This document shows positions 52,705-63,592 of a stretch of DNA of 64,000 nucleotides, piece after piece. The notes beneath the pieces were generated by a model, which searched no databases, was not told the origin of the DNA, and was given only the letters and a program-made list of their open reading frames with translations. The translations under genes were made by a program, and so were the position numbers. Each line of letters opens with the position of its first letter. Positions within the stretch are counted from its first letter, which is position 1. The DNA lies in assembly GCA_050084985.1 (NCBI GenBank), contig JBITNC010000001.1:180606001-180670000 (forward strand). The letters run 5' to 3'. The stretch is from Nageia nagi. Its lineage: Eukaryota; Pinophyta.

Positions 52705-52839
52705 CTCCGATAACAGGGAGGATTTCTATGTTCAAATATAGTTGTTCCTGTTTTGTTCACTGATTTCGATTGAGTTATTCCGTCTACTCACTTTAAAATT
52801 TTTGCTATGTTTTTACAGTATGTTTGTTATATAAATGCC

Positions 52840-52985
52840 AGCGATTGGAATCGGACGTCGATGACTCAAAAGGAATGCCAGCGATTTACAAAGTAATCCA
52901 GACTAAATGTTGGCAATTTCATCCTAAACACCAGCATTTTTATTGAACGCCAGCGATCTCTGTTTAAACGCCGACGACTCTTATT
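52840..52985 (+). repeat. Iterated GCCAGCGAT motif in the leader
   Basis: GCCAGCGATT, GACGTCGATGACT, GCCAGCGATTT, CACCAGCATTT, GCCAGCGATCT and GCCGACGACTC occur at 20-35 base spacing. The same word family (CGCYRGCGAC, CGCCGGCGTC, CGCTGGTGAC) occurs in the LTR at 52,048-52,130. Confidence 0.65.
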
Positions 52986-53239
52986 CCAGGTCGTCTTGTC
53001 TCCTTTTGTTATTTCTAAAAAAAATAATAATAAAATAAAATAAAATAAATATATATATATAATATATTGTTAAAATATAAGGATACTTTTGACTATGATT
53101 CCTTTGCCTAGAATGCATATAGGAACGGATAGAAAATGTTAAATGTATTTTTTATTAATTTACTTTATGTAAAATGTTATGTATTTATTTTCATGTTTTG
53201 GGTGAAGGGTACGTACACATTAATACTTTTTATCTTGTC

Positions 53240-53905
53240 TACTTATGCTCTCCCTTTGCGCTTCGTGCGATCTAAGGTGACCAGAATAGACCTGATAAGA
53301 AGGAGTAATTAATTCTTCTTTTCTTTCACATTCACACTATCATTAATTTGGTTAATTTATCCACACATAATGACCCCTTACCAAGTCTGCCCTTACCACT
53401 CCATTGGAGGTCGAAGGGATATGTGATTAGTAAGAGGAGGTAATTTACTACACATAATACTTCCACAATTGGAAGGAGTAAATGAATCACACTTAATTTG
53501 GAATGAACTTAAGGAAATAAATCGGGTTTTTGGGTAGTATAAATCATATTAAAAGGTTAATGAATTGGATGGATTCGAATACACTAAGTACTTTCACTTA
53601 ACAAAGTATGCTCTCACTTTTGCGCTTCAAGCGATCCTAAGTGATCAGAAATAAGTTAAGTGAAAGAGGTAAAATTTATTCACATCTTATTTGGAAATAT
53701 ACTTCACATTAACACTCTTAAAGATGTCTGCCCTTAGCACTCCATTGGAGGTCGAAGGGATATGTGACTCTTGGAGGAGTAATTGAACCTCACTTAATTA
53801 ATTTATCTACACTTAATGGCTTTTTACTAAGTCTGCTCTTACCACTCCATTGGAGGTCGAAGAGATATGTGACTAGTAAGAAGAGGAAATTTATCACATA
53901 TAAAA
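53240..53905 (+). repeat. Leader tandem repeats (two interleaved motifs)
   Basis: Motif 1, CACTCCATTGGAGGTCGAAG followed by GGATATGTGA, occurs at about 53,398, 53,740 and 53,845. Motif 2, TATGCTCTC..TTTGCGCTTC followed by GCGATC(C)TAAG, occurs at about 53,246 and 53,608. Each copy is followed by an AAGAGGAGG(T)AATT-like tail. Motif 1 contains the palindromic CTCCATTGGAG, so each copy can form a hairpin. Confidence 0.75.
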
Positions 53906-54794
53906 CTTCCACAGCTGGAAGGAGTTAATAAACATCATTAAGAGGTTGGATAACGAATCACATTATAATTAAAAAGAACAACGGGGTTTATTAAGGTCAA
54001 GATTCACTTAAAATAAACTTTTGATTATGTCACATTAAGATAAGATAAGTAAATGGACATGAATGTTTGGGAGGGTAGTATGCATAAATGTATTTTACTT
54101 GTTTAAATGCATTTCATAAGGCTTTAAAGGAATAATTGAACATTAACGAGTTGGATGTCATTACCAACCGTTAATTCTTACTTCTTTATACCCACCGACA
54201 TAACACACTTGAATCCATAGAGCCAAGTTACACTTGGAGGTGATGACCAAGGTGACTTTCCCATAGGTAGGAGTCAAAAAAGGAGACTCATCTAGAACCA
54301 AGCCAAAAGCCATAGAGACTTGTAAACATTACTTAGAATTACCCAACCTACCTTGTTTAACACTTGACTAGTCAAAACAAACTAGGAAAATTAAAAGGAT
54401 TAAAAATGAACAACTCATATCGTTCATTTATTTTAGATATTTAAAAATATGTGAAAACTTAAAAAAGATAATCATATCGTTAAAAGAAAACTTGCATGTA
54501 GGGTGTTTGTGCATTGAATTATCTTTTCAAAAATATAAACATAAAAGATAAAAATAAAATTTCTTTTACGACGTTTATTCATAAAAAAAAAAATAATAAA
54601 AAAAAATAAAGAAAATGTTCAAATACTCAATTGACATGTTTTATTTATGGAATGATATAATAGGTTATACAAAGGAATAGGTTTAAAATACGATTAAAAG
54701 TTGATTTTATTTAAGTTTTTTACTTTGAACCCCCTTTGTAACAAATAGAAACATAGGCATGTGTCAGTCACTCTAGATCCATACAAATCTTGAA
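53906..54794 (+). other. Rest of the leader
   Basis: No coding text. A-rich runs dominate 54,560-54,620. A purine-rich stretch with AACCAAGCCAAAAGCC lies near 54,296. Nothing further recognised. Confidence 0.35.
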
Positions 54795-55586
54795 TTGTTG
54801 AGAACAATTAAAAGGCCTTTGAATTTTATCATTATGAGGTTTGTCTTGGTTGCACTTTTAAATTATGTTCCATTTTCTATCAAAGTAAAACCAAAAATAC
54901 AGAGACTATGGTCACATCTTGCCAAGACAAGCTTAGATACTTATTCTACTTCAAAGGTCATGAAGAGTGATTTTTATATCGACATTGAAAAGCTTTTAGC
55001 ATACTTAGCAGAAATAGAACAATGTACTATACCTCTTCTTCAATCCTCAGAAAGCCTTGTTAGATCCCATGAAGAGCTAGAGTATAGTTCTTCCATTCCT
55101 TCGCCCTCATCATGGGATGAGTTTGACACTAAAAATAATGAGCCCATCATAAAGATTGAAAACTCATCGACACATCTCAGAAAATTAAAATCTTATTGTG
55201 CATCCCCTTCTGAGACTATCGAACCTAATGAATCCAATTTGCTAAGGGATGAATTGAGTATTAATGCTGAAGGCCTTGATGCAACATCCTATGCTAAATC
55301 ATATGACCTCCTAGAGTTAGATACCTTGATGTCTTCACCCCAACCTTGGGATGAATATGATATTAAAGAAGAGGAGTTTGACATGAATCTTGAGGATCTT
55401 TCAGAACATTCTTTAGAATTGCAATTTGATTCTCCTCCCCTTCTAGAGGCTACAAGACCTTCTATTGATTCCCATGAATCTCATGATATTCTTGAGTTCA
55501 AGGATGAAACTTGTTCATTCTCATCACACGTAGAAATTGGAGAGCCTCACATAAGAATTAAAAAAATCCATAGATTGTATTATTGA
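54795..55586 (+). CDS. Acidic ORF upstream of gag in the Gypsy element
   Basis: 263 codons. The N-terminus (residues 1-50) is basic and hydrophobic. The rest is Glu/Asp/Ser-rich with an internal repeat: SPSSWDEFDTK near residue 103 and SPQPWDEYDIKEEE near 183. No enzymatic motif or membrane signal beyond a weak N-terminal hydrophobic patch is visible. The annotated stop follows a run of seven A at 55,560-55,566. One base of slippage there would enter the gag frame, which is open upstream of the gag ATG except for one TAA at 55,864. The ancestral reading was therefore probably one continuous ORF-gag-protease frame. Tat/Ogre elements carry an extra ORF of unknown function in this place. Confidence 0.7.
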   Translation: MLRTIKRPLNFIIMRFVLVALLNYVPFSIKVKPKIQRLWSHLAKTSLDTYSTSKVMKSDFYIDIEKLLAYLAEIEQCTIPLLQSSESLVRSHEELEYSSSIPSPSSWDEFDTKNNEPIIKIENSSTHLRKLKSYCASPSETIEPNESNLLRDELSINAEGLDATSYAKSYDLLELDTLMSSPQPWDEYDIKEEEFDMNLEDLSEHSLELQFDSPPLLEATRPSIDSHESHDILEFKDETCSFSSHVEIGEPHIRIKKIHRLYY

Positions 55587-55920
55587 ATCTCAAGAATTTC
55601 AATCACAAAGAAATGAAAAATATAAAAATAAAATTTCCAAAGCTAACACATATGAGCTTAGGAATGAACATCCATGTGGGGAAACAACACATCATGATAA
55701 TGATACAAAGTTTTATGAGGATGAATGTTGTTCAAACCCACTAAAAATACCTTCAAAATATCAAACTAGCTTGATGAAAAATTGGGAATGTGATAAAAAA
55801 GATAGCCCTATAACAAATAAATTACTTAGGAATATTTTGCAAAGGGAATCCCATAAACAACAATAAGCATGTTCTTCTCACGATCAACATGACAAAACCT
55901 TCAATGAGTTTGTCGACAAA

Positions 55921-58371
55921 ATGAGACAAGAAGAGATGAGGCAAAAGCATGATGTAAAAACTTATGCAAACCAAAAGAGTCAAGCTTGGGCGCAATTATC
56001 ATCACCTTTTAATTACCAAGTATGGAGATATCAAGACTCTTACTCTAATCAACAAAGAGAATTGCCTCTCGAGAGTTTAGATTATCAACCTCAAAGCCCC
56101 TCTTCACAAGCTAGGATAACTAACCCCACCTATCAAAAAACACTTCATAGGGCTAGGTCTTGTATGGAAGATTTTGATAGAATGACCTTATATTCAGTAA
56201 GAACTTCACAAATAAATCCTCAATGTAAGATCTCAAACAAATTCTTCTATGATCCTTACTTCTGTGAGAAAACCTCATCGCAAGAAAAACATAAAAAAGC
56301 TTTAGCTAAACAATTCACGGTAGGAGAGATACCCTCTTTTGCAGAGTTGGAGGCAAAGAGAAAACACATAGAGAGAGATTATGAAGAAACTATAAACTTT
56401 AGTAAAAGATATGAAGATGTTCAAAGTAAGTTAGAAGAGGAAGCCAAACTTAAAGAAAAGAATATAGAACTCAAAGAAAAAGAAAAGCAAGAGCTTGACA
56501 AACAACGACAAATTTTTGATAAGGTAAAACAAGAAGTTCGAGATAGTTGGTTACTTCATGAGAAGTCTCAACAAAATAAAGTACAACCATATACAACTCT
56601 TAGAAATCCAATGCAAGGGCATCATTTACCTTCTAATCTTCCATCATTATCATCTTCATCATTGTTATCAAGATCTCCTTCTAATGATGAATCTTATAAT
56701 TCAAACCTAAAGTCAGAAAGAAATACCAATCATAGAAGATACCGAAAACATCCTCAGGGTAGTTGGACAGATAATAAATTAGAGGATTTCATGAAGGATG
56801 TCATGAATAAAGAAATGAACATATCAAGGTTCAAGAAGTTGACATATGATAATGTTTGCAATGAACCCATCCATCCAAGTGTCCCTAAGAAGAAATTACC
56901 TTACAACTTTGAAATACCTAAGATAATTCCTTTTACAGGAAATAAGGATCCTAAGGAACATTTAAGGTGGTTTAAGTTTTCAAATTACCTAATTTATAAC
57001 AATGAGGACTTGATGATATGTTTATTCCCCATGACGCTTGCAGCCCAAGCCTTGGAATGGTATAATAATTTGCCACGACATAGTATTTATTCATTTTCTC
57101 AATTGGCAAACTTGTTCTTACAACATTTTAGGATTTATATCAAAGAGGAATATTCTATGATAGATCTTGTAGAACTAAAACAATCTCAGAATGAATCAAT
57201 TATTGACTTTATTTCACGATGGAAGGATATACTCTATGGCATGCCCTATACCTTACCTCAAGAGGAGTTAGTTAGATTATTCAGTCAAAACTGTTTAAGG
57301 CCTATAGCTAGTATATTACAAATCCAACAATATAATACTCTTGAAGAAGTTATTGCTCAAGCAGTTATAATTGAGAAGGTCAAAATTAAATACGGTGAAA
57401 TAAAAATTATGAGAAAAGAAAAATATAACAAAAATGAGTATTGTAATTATCACCATCAAAGAGGTCATAGTACAAAAAATTGTCTAGCATTGAGAAATAG
57501 AACTCAAAATTCAATCAAAGATAATAACTTGGAAGTTGAAGACCATACTTCTATTTCAGATCAAAATTTAAAAAATTATCAAGACTCACTTCCTTCATAT
57601 CAAGTAAATACAGTATCTATTATACCTAATTACAGTCAAGTGACACCCACTGGGAATCCAAGTAATCAACCTATTATAGGAATAGTTGGAGTTGATATTA
57701 GAACTCAAAACATACAAGAAAAACAAATTGATATATCATATAATCCAAAATCCAAAATGCAAGTTCCTCCATTGATACATCAGCCTATAATTTCTTTTTA
57801 TGACCATGAGAGACAACCAAACAAGGGACTTCAAGGGTTAGATCCACCTCGCCATGTCATTGGTAAAGTAAATGGTAAAATTGTTAAGAGGATATTAATA
57901 GATGAAGGGTCAGATGTCAATATCATATCTACATCAGCATATCACAAATTAAATCTTCCCTTCTCTCATATTTCTTTACCATCATTACAAATAAAAGCAT
58001 TTAATAATGCCTTATGTTCAACAATAGGGTCGATAGTGTTACCCATCACCATTGGATGTAAGATGATACAAACTTCATTATATATCATCGAAGGAAACAT
58101 TGAACAATATAATATTCCTTTAGGTAGACCATGGATTCAAGAAATGGAATGTGTCCCATCTACATTTCATGGTTGTCTAAAATACATTCATGAGGGAGTA
58201 CTCCATTGTGTACGAAGAGATGAAAATCCATACTCACATTATAATATTACAAAATCATCGAAAACGAAACCTCCTATGCAAAATTCAAAGGGGAAATCAT
58301 CATCCATCTCTGCTAGGCAAGGGCATAATCATAAAGATATGAGATGGGAATTAAAATCCAAAGATGATTAG
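55921..58371 (+). CDS. gag-pro: Gag-protease of the Gypsy element
   Basis: 816 codons. Residues ~1-130 are Gln/Ser-rich. Residues ~140-215 form a strong coiled coil (KLEEEAKLKEKNIELKEKEK). Residues ~330-490 are the retrotransposon Gag domain (FTGNKDPKEHLRWF, LAAQALEWYNNLP, FRIYIKEEYSMIDLVELKQ, NESIIDFISRWKD), which builds the particle. A knuckle follows at ~507-521, CNYHHQRGHSTKNC, in the C-x2-H form seen in Tat-like Gag rather than canonical CCHC. An aspartic-protease-like domain spans ~640-780: RILIDEGSDVNIIS carries DEG in place of D(S/T)G, with IPLGRPWIQ downstream. No RT follows. The start at 55,921 is only the first ATG after an in-frame TAA; the frame is open further upstream. The TAG at 58,369 is followed in the same frame by 119 more codons. 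Confidence 0.9.
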   Translation: MRQEEMRQKHDVKTYANQKSQAWAQLSSPFNYQVWRYQDSYSNQQRELPLESLDYQPQSPSSQARITNPTYQKTLHRARSCMEDFDRMTLYSVRTSQINPQCKISNKFFYDPYFCEKTSSQEKHKKALAKQFTVGEIPSFAELEAKRKHIERDYEETINFSKRYEDVQSKLEEEAKLKEKNIELKEKEKQELDKQRQIFDKVKQEVRDSWLLHEKSQQNKVQPYTTLRNPMQGHHLPSNLPSLSSSSLLSRSPSNDESYNSNLKSERNTNHRRYRKHPQGSWTDNKLEDFMKDVMNKEMNISRFKKLTYDNVCNEPIHPSVPKKKLPYNFEIPKIIPFTGNKDPKEHLRWFKFSNYLIYNNEDLMICLFPMTLAAQALEWYNNLPRHSIYSFSQLANLFLQHFRIYIKEEYSMIDLVELKQSQNESIIDFISRWKDILYGMPYTLPQEELVRLFSQNCLRPIASILQIQQYNTLEEVIAQAVIIEKVKIKYGEIKIMRKEKYNKNEYCNYHHQRGHSTKNCLALRNRTQNSIKDNNLEVEDHTSISDQNLKNYQDSLPSYQVNTVSIIPNYSQVTPTGNPSNQPIIGIVGVDIRTQNIQEKQIDISYNPKSKMQVPPLIHQPIISFYDHERQPNKGLQGLDPPRHVIGKVNGKIVKRILIDEGSDVNIISTSAYHKLNLPFSHISLPSLQIKAFNNALCSTIGSIVLPITIGCKMIQTSLYIIEGNIEQYNIPLGRPWIQEMECVPSTFHGCLKYIHEGVLHCVRRDENPYSHYNITKSSKTKPPMQNSKGKSSSISARQGHNHKDMRWELKSKDD

Positions 58372-58380
58372 AATGATGGA

Positions 58381-58728
58381 ATGCAATCTTTGGAACAACC
58401 TAAGAGAGTGGTAGATCATATAATGAAAGAAAATCTAAAGCCTAAGTCAATAAAATATGATAAGTATGGACATCATGTTTATCATCATCAATTGGGGCAT
58501 GATACTAAACATTGCCACCAATTAAATCATGCCCTTCATGATCTGATGGATGATAGACAATTTGAAGTAGATATACCTTTATTGATAGATAACAATTTAC
58601 ATCATCTACAAAATACATACATACATTCCACACAATTAAAAAATGATGAATTATGTTATTTGCATAAGGATATTCAATCTCCTTCACATCGTTCACATTG
58701 GGGCAGTCGTCCCCTATCTTACTTTTGA
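58381..58728 (+). CDS. In-frame continuation with a second knuckle-like motif
   Basis: 115 codons in the same frame as gag-protease, separated from it by a single TAG and three codons. Residues ~25-55 read KYGHHVYHHQLGHDTKHCHQ followed by NHALHDLMDD. This parallels the plant Gypsy phrase 'C.YH...GHDTE.C..L...I..LI..G', with the first Cys replaced. It thus resembles a second nucleic-acid-binding knuckle located after the protease. The C-terminal part is rich in His, Asn and Leu, and its end (SHRSHWGS) overlaps one of two CATTGGGGCA repeats. It could be a readthrough extension of gag-protease, or an old segment once joined to RT. Confidence 0.6.
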   Translation: MQSLEQPKRVVDHIMKENLKPKSIKYDKYGHHVYHHQLGHDTKHCHQLNHALHDLMDDRQFEVDIPLLIDNNLHHLQNTYIHSTQLKNDELCYLHKDIQSPSHRSHWGSRPLSYF

Positions 58729-58774
58729 TCTCCTCATGTTTTACATAGATCACATTGGGGCAATTGCCCTCCAT

Positions 58775-58816
<42 letters not shown>
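58695..58816 (+). repeat. CATTGGGGCA duplication and A39 tract
   Basis: CACATTGGGGCAGTCGTCCC (58,695) and CACATTGGGGCAATTGCCC (58,751) can each fold through GGGGCA..TGCCCC. They are followed by about 39 uninterrupted A residues (58,778-58,816). The tract is internal to the element, so it is a homopolymer expansion or the scar of a poly(A) insertion. Confidence 0.8.
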
Positions 58817-58823
<7 letters not shown>

Positions 58824-60060
58824 AACATGATTTAGAAATCACACAAACATCAAAATGTGATTAAAAACTAAAATGATCATATTTGATTTTGAAATAGGTT
58901 ATAATATGTTTATGGCATTTCCATGTCTTCCCCTTTTCCACCTCACATTCACCCCCCATTATGTTGGAATATTTGAGTATTAAATTATATTCTAACAATT
59001 CATCAAGGCATATATACTATACATTATCCATGATCACTTCCATACCATTATACAAATATGTTTAATACTTATTGTAAAAGAAATAGTTTATGAAATTAAT
59101 ATTCTTATTGACTTTACCAACCTTCATCATGAAATTTTTGAAACTTTGGATGATAAACAAACATGACTATGATACACTTAAGGTTATTACGGACTCATAC
59201 ACATCTTCACATTTAAATAATCTTAAAACAGTCAAGAATGAGGTGTTACAAGAGCATGATTTCGAGCGAAAGTGTTACATGTTCATCCTATTATTCACTT
59301 CATCTCGAACCCAAGAATCATTTGATATATATAAAAAATAAATAAATAAATAAAAAATAAAATAATAAAAGAGATGAAAAAAAAAAATTACTATATCATA
59401 TCAATGATTCTTGGGTGATTACAATATCCTCTACCGGGGCTATGGACGCCTGACTGGTAGTAGAGCAAGGTTGTAGCGGGATCGAGGGGTTAATCCTCAT
59501 CGGGGCTATGGATGCCTGTCTGGCAATGGGGCATACCTTACGAGTGGCGACATGTCCATATTGGTTAGTGACCTTCTTTCCTATGGACCTCTGTACGTTT
59601 CATATGGATGAACTAGCTTATATATTTTATGCTCTTGTGACATTTAGTTTGAGATTGTCTAGAGATGGAAATAAACATCATTGCACACACATGAGTCTAT
59701 GATAATTTTGAGAACATCATGACTTTGTTTTATATCATCTAAAGAAGGAAAAATCTAATGGTGATTGGTTAATATGGTCAACTTGAATATTATGATCATT
59801 ACATTTCTTCATCATCCCATACCTCCATCCCATACTATTTATTATTACATAGTAATTAATATTACACTTATATTTATCAATACCTTGATGAGTTGATTAG
59901 TTTATCTCTCTAAATACTCAATACATCCTATGTCTATTCATTTGTTATACTATTTTCATATTAACATCCACCACCCCATACACATTATACTATACCAACT
60001 TTCATATTTTATTATCCAACATCCATATATTTTCTAATCCATCTTTATCGATTGTTAAAT
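58817..60060 (+). other. 3' non-coding part, with a duplicated CGGGGCTATGG motif
   Basis: CCGGGGCTATGGACGCCTGA (59,434) and TCGGGGCTATGGATGCCTG (59,499) are direct copies ~65 bases apart in a GC-richer island. Short open frames here lack any pol motif. The region is where RT-RH-INT would lie in an autonomous element. Confidence 0.5.
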
Positions 60061-60090
60061 TGGAGGTGCTTCCATATTATTTGAGAAAAA

Positions 60091-60428
60091 GAGCGAGTAA
60101 TTGCTCTCCCCATTAATATGGGAGTCAACATTATTGTTGTTAAAACCTTTTGCTTCTATTCTTATCTACAAGTTTAAGCAAGAAATTGCCCTTAGTAGAT
60201 TGATAAAAGTCAACCCTAGAACATTGTTAAATTTTATAGCTTCCATTATTCTTTGGGAGAAAGAATAAGAAATTGTTCTTCCCATTAAATTGGAAGTCAA
60301 TGTTCTTTTCCTATCATATCCCATCCATTTCAACCCCCTAGAACATCGTTAAAAAGCTTCCATCATTCCTTGGGATCGAGAGTAAGAAATTGCTCTTCCC
60401 TTGGAATTAGAAGTCGATGTTCTTCTTC
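60091..60428 (+). repeat. Three-copy spaced repeat
   Basis: GAGYRAGTAATTGCTCTYCCC and variants occur at about 60,091, 60,263 and 60,378. Each is followed by RGAAGTC(A/G)AYGTTCTT-like text and preceded by CTTCCATYATT. Spacing is 115-170 bases. All copies pair GAGCAATT with AATTGCTC-like ends and could fold. Confidence 0.65.
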
Positions 60429-60896
60429 CCTTTCCATTCATTATCATCTACCCATAAATTGAATGTGTGTTACATCTTGTTCCATATCCTTTGTACATGT
60501 TATCATAAAATAAAAAGTATTAGTAGCCAAGTTTGGTAAATGATACAATCTAATACTGCAATTTTTCAAATCATTGTCCATAAATTTGAAAATATTTAAT
60601 AATATCAAAATCAACATCGATGATTGAAATAACAATAAAACTAATAACAATAATCGAAGTACTTATTCGAACTTAGAGATACACCATCAATGTGTAGCAC
60701 ATCAAAGTACGTTCATGATTAAAGTTTAAAATCATGCTTTTAAATTTCTTAAGAATGAATAACAAAATACATAATATATATCATCTATCATTATGTTGAT
60801 CTTTGTAGCAAACTTGATTTTATATCACCATCTCGATAAATGAAGTAGAATGCATTTGTCTTGTTTTCAAGTCTTGTTCAACAAAAAACCCCAATC

Positions 60897-62240
60897 ATGG
60901 AAAAACATGTTTCTAATGATTTTTGCAAGAAATGATAATGAAACCCATCCTGCTGGGGCAAATAGCAGAATTATCAAACATTAAAATGTTATCTGCTTTG
61001 AAAAGACTCCATGTCACATACATGCTAATGGCAAAGAGCCTACGGAATAAAGTGTTCCATGAAATAGCATATGTAGGCAAGCATGAGTACCTAGTAATGT
61101 GTAGAACTTGTTTTCAAAATACTTTGATTGTGAAAATTCAAAAAGTTTATGTTTGATCATAATTTGGGGCAACTATGATTGTCCATGACCCAAAGCAAAT
61201 CATTTGCCTCTACCATCAACCAACAAAATCAAGATTTAAAATATTCATACATAAGTTGATAAACTCAAGTGTATGAGTCTTGACTTAACCACTTACCAAC
61301 CTCAAGTATATTATCACCTACTTATGAGTCTAGTGGTATTTGTATAAGTCTATAATGATAACATATTAGTTTGTTTGTATCTTCTTAAGATACATGACTA
61401 TGTTTGCTCATCACATCTGCCATTAAAAAAAAAAAATGTTTGCAGTTCAAAAAATAAATAAATAACAAAAAGGTCCTACAACTAGGTAAGATGGAGCTAA
61501 TCATGAAAGAAACACCAAGCATTTACAACAATAAAACATCTCATCATTATCAATATGTTACAACATTTACAAAAGTATGAGTGGGGCACTGAGCAATCCA
61601 CTCTATACAAAATGCATTCACGACAACAATGCAAGATGAAAATCATGTATCACATATACATTTACATTCATGAAAAAATCATATGTGATTACACACAAGT
61701 GTCAACCATTTGTCATATTCATACACCACATATATGTACTCATGGGAATAAGTCAAAACATGAAGAAGATAACCAAATAAACATGCAAACTCGATCATAA
61801 ACAATTTCATCATGAATCCTTGATAAGACAAACACCATTTATTGTTTATGATCTTACAATGAATCATGAATTTCTTAGTTCAAATCATATGTCATGTTAT
61901 GCATGTTTAGTCATCACTTATTGCTATACGTATTCAGAAAACACTAGTCATCAAAAAACATGATTCCAATGATTTTTGTAAAACATATTCTTCTAGAGTA
62001 ATAACATAATAATCGAAATTTTAATTAGTGCACACAAAAGGGGACTTCATGTCATATACCTACATTTCCTCGGGGTAAACACCAGACACCCATGTAATGA
62101 TATATGGAAACAAGCCTTTAGTACCTATTTGGTGTACAACCAACGTGTGTTCAAAATACTTCAATTGCAAAGCTCAAGAAATCATACCTGGATAATTGGG
62201 GTAAATACAATTTCCCATGACCTAAAATCAAACCTTATGT
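60897..62240 (+). repeat. ~1.07 kb spaced direct repeat
   Basis: Blocks at 60,897-61,210 and 61,960-62,235 share AACATGTTTCTAATGATTTTTGC-like openings, CATGTCATATACCT-like middles and TTCAAAATACTT(T/C)RATTG, then AATTGGGG(C/T)AA and CCATGACC(C/T)AAA at the end. They are degenerate, with fragments of the same motif set continuing to 63,400. Confidence 0.55.
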
Positions 62241-62652
62241 TCACCTATAAATGATTGAAACAATAAGGTTAGAATCATTCGTACATTCATCTTACTTGTT
62301 CACTAGCTAATATTTATTAGTTTTTTTAACAGTCTATCATCATCGTCACTGACATCATTAGTCAGTTCAAAAGGGGCCATAATGCTAAGATCAGCACCAC
62401 AATCAAAGTAAGCCTACGATCACATAGTAAGACCATGGCTACATCTCTCTTAAAATGTACCCAAAACATTGTTAATTACAAAATCGAAAGTTATATGTCT
62501 ACTCACGGTTAAGGTAATTAAAATTACTTATAACCTAAAATAAGATATTTACACTCAATATGATTCTAAAATACTTATGCAAAAGATCATCACGAAACCC
62601 ATTCTGCTGGGTCAAAAGCAGAGAAAAATGAAAGATGACTTGTATATACAAA

Positions 62653-62945
62653 ACAAGCTTCCTATCACATACTCGCTTCGGCATGCGGAGACAAACTAGA
62701 GTCTTGTCACGTAACTGCCATAAACAGCACACAGTATGGAGATAAACACAAGTAAAGTTTTGATATACAACATCACTATCTCAAAATTGTATACATTAAA
62801 TAAGCTTACCATCACATACTCGCTTTAGTATGCAGAGACAAACTAGAGTCTTGTCATGCAACTACCATAAACAGCACACAGTATGGAGATTGACACAAGT
62901 GTAGTTTTGATGTATTACAATATCATTTTCAAAATGTATCAATTG
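62653..62945 (+). repeat. Two tandem 147 bp units
   Basis: ATCACATACTCGCTTYRGYA starts at 62,664 and 62,811. Both units continue with GAGACAAACTAGAGTCTTGTC and AACAGCACACAGTATGGAGA. Divergence is low. A more distant unit follows near 63,220-63,370 (CGTTGTCGGGACAAAG, ACATGCAAAATGACA). Confidence 0.8.
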
Positions 62946-63008
62946 CAAAAGTTAAAAAATCATATTCAGTCATGGCAAGGACTATCCTCATGACAACACC
63001 AGATGATG

Positions 63009-63009
<1 letters not shown>

Positions 63010-63049
<40 letters not shown>
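63010..63049 (+). repeat. (AT)n microsatellite
   Basis: About 20 AT dinucleotides in the 3' non-coding part of the Gypsy element. Confidence 0.9.
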
Positions 63050-63052
<3 letters not shown>

Positions 63053-63577
63053 AGTTTTGATTCAGAGAAGCTATAATTATATCCTACTAAAAGATCTTAA
63101 GCTTTATACGAAAAAAGATTTTGATGATATTTTAAAAAAAAAATATCGTTAACATTTACAAATATCAAAGAAGATAAAATGTGATGTATCATTGTTACAG
63201 GAGATCATCTTGAAACCCCGTTGTCGGGACAAAGGACAACACCATCAAAACTCATATACTAAAGAAAACTTATACGGTACATGTGCACTTAGACATGCAA
63301 AATGACATAATAGAAATGTCATGCGACTGTCACATAAGCTCAACACATCGTCATACCGAAAACAGTCACTTCTGAAGTATATTCAAATTTGTTTTCAAAA
63401 CTACATCAAATGTTAAAAGAAAACACATTTTATCATAATTTGATAAATCAAAATTTCGATTCATCTAAGAAATTGAGTCAAAACTTATACCATAAAAAAG
63501 CAACAACAAACAATCAAGCAACAAAGCTTCTCATTCTATATTTTTGAAATCATCAACCGCATTTTCGGTTGATAATT

Positions 63578-63592
63578 CAAAAAGGGGCAAAA
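63578..63592 (+). other. Polypurine tract
   Basis: CAAAAAGGGGCAAAA directly precedes the 3' LTR start and would prime plus-strand synthesis. Inverted versions occur beside the LTR borders at 39,976 and 42,511. Confidence 0.85.

Noticed and set aside
58643-58864. Open frame with a run of 13 lysines
   Set aside because: It is created by reading through the A39 tract; the real frame of the region is that of 58,381-58,728.
60897-63400. CRISPR-like array
   Set aside because: Units are degenerate, vary in length and lie in a plant retrotransposon; there are no short identical repeats with uniform spacers.
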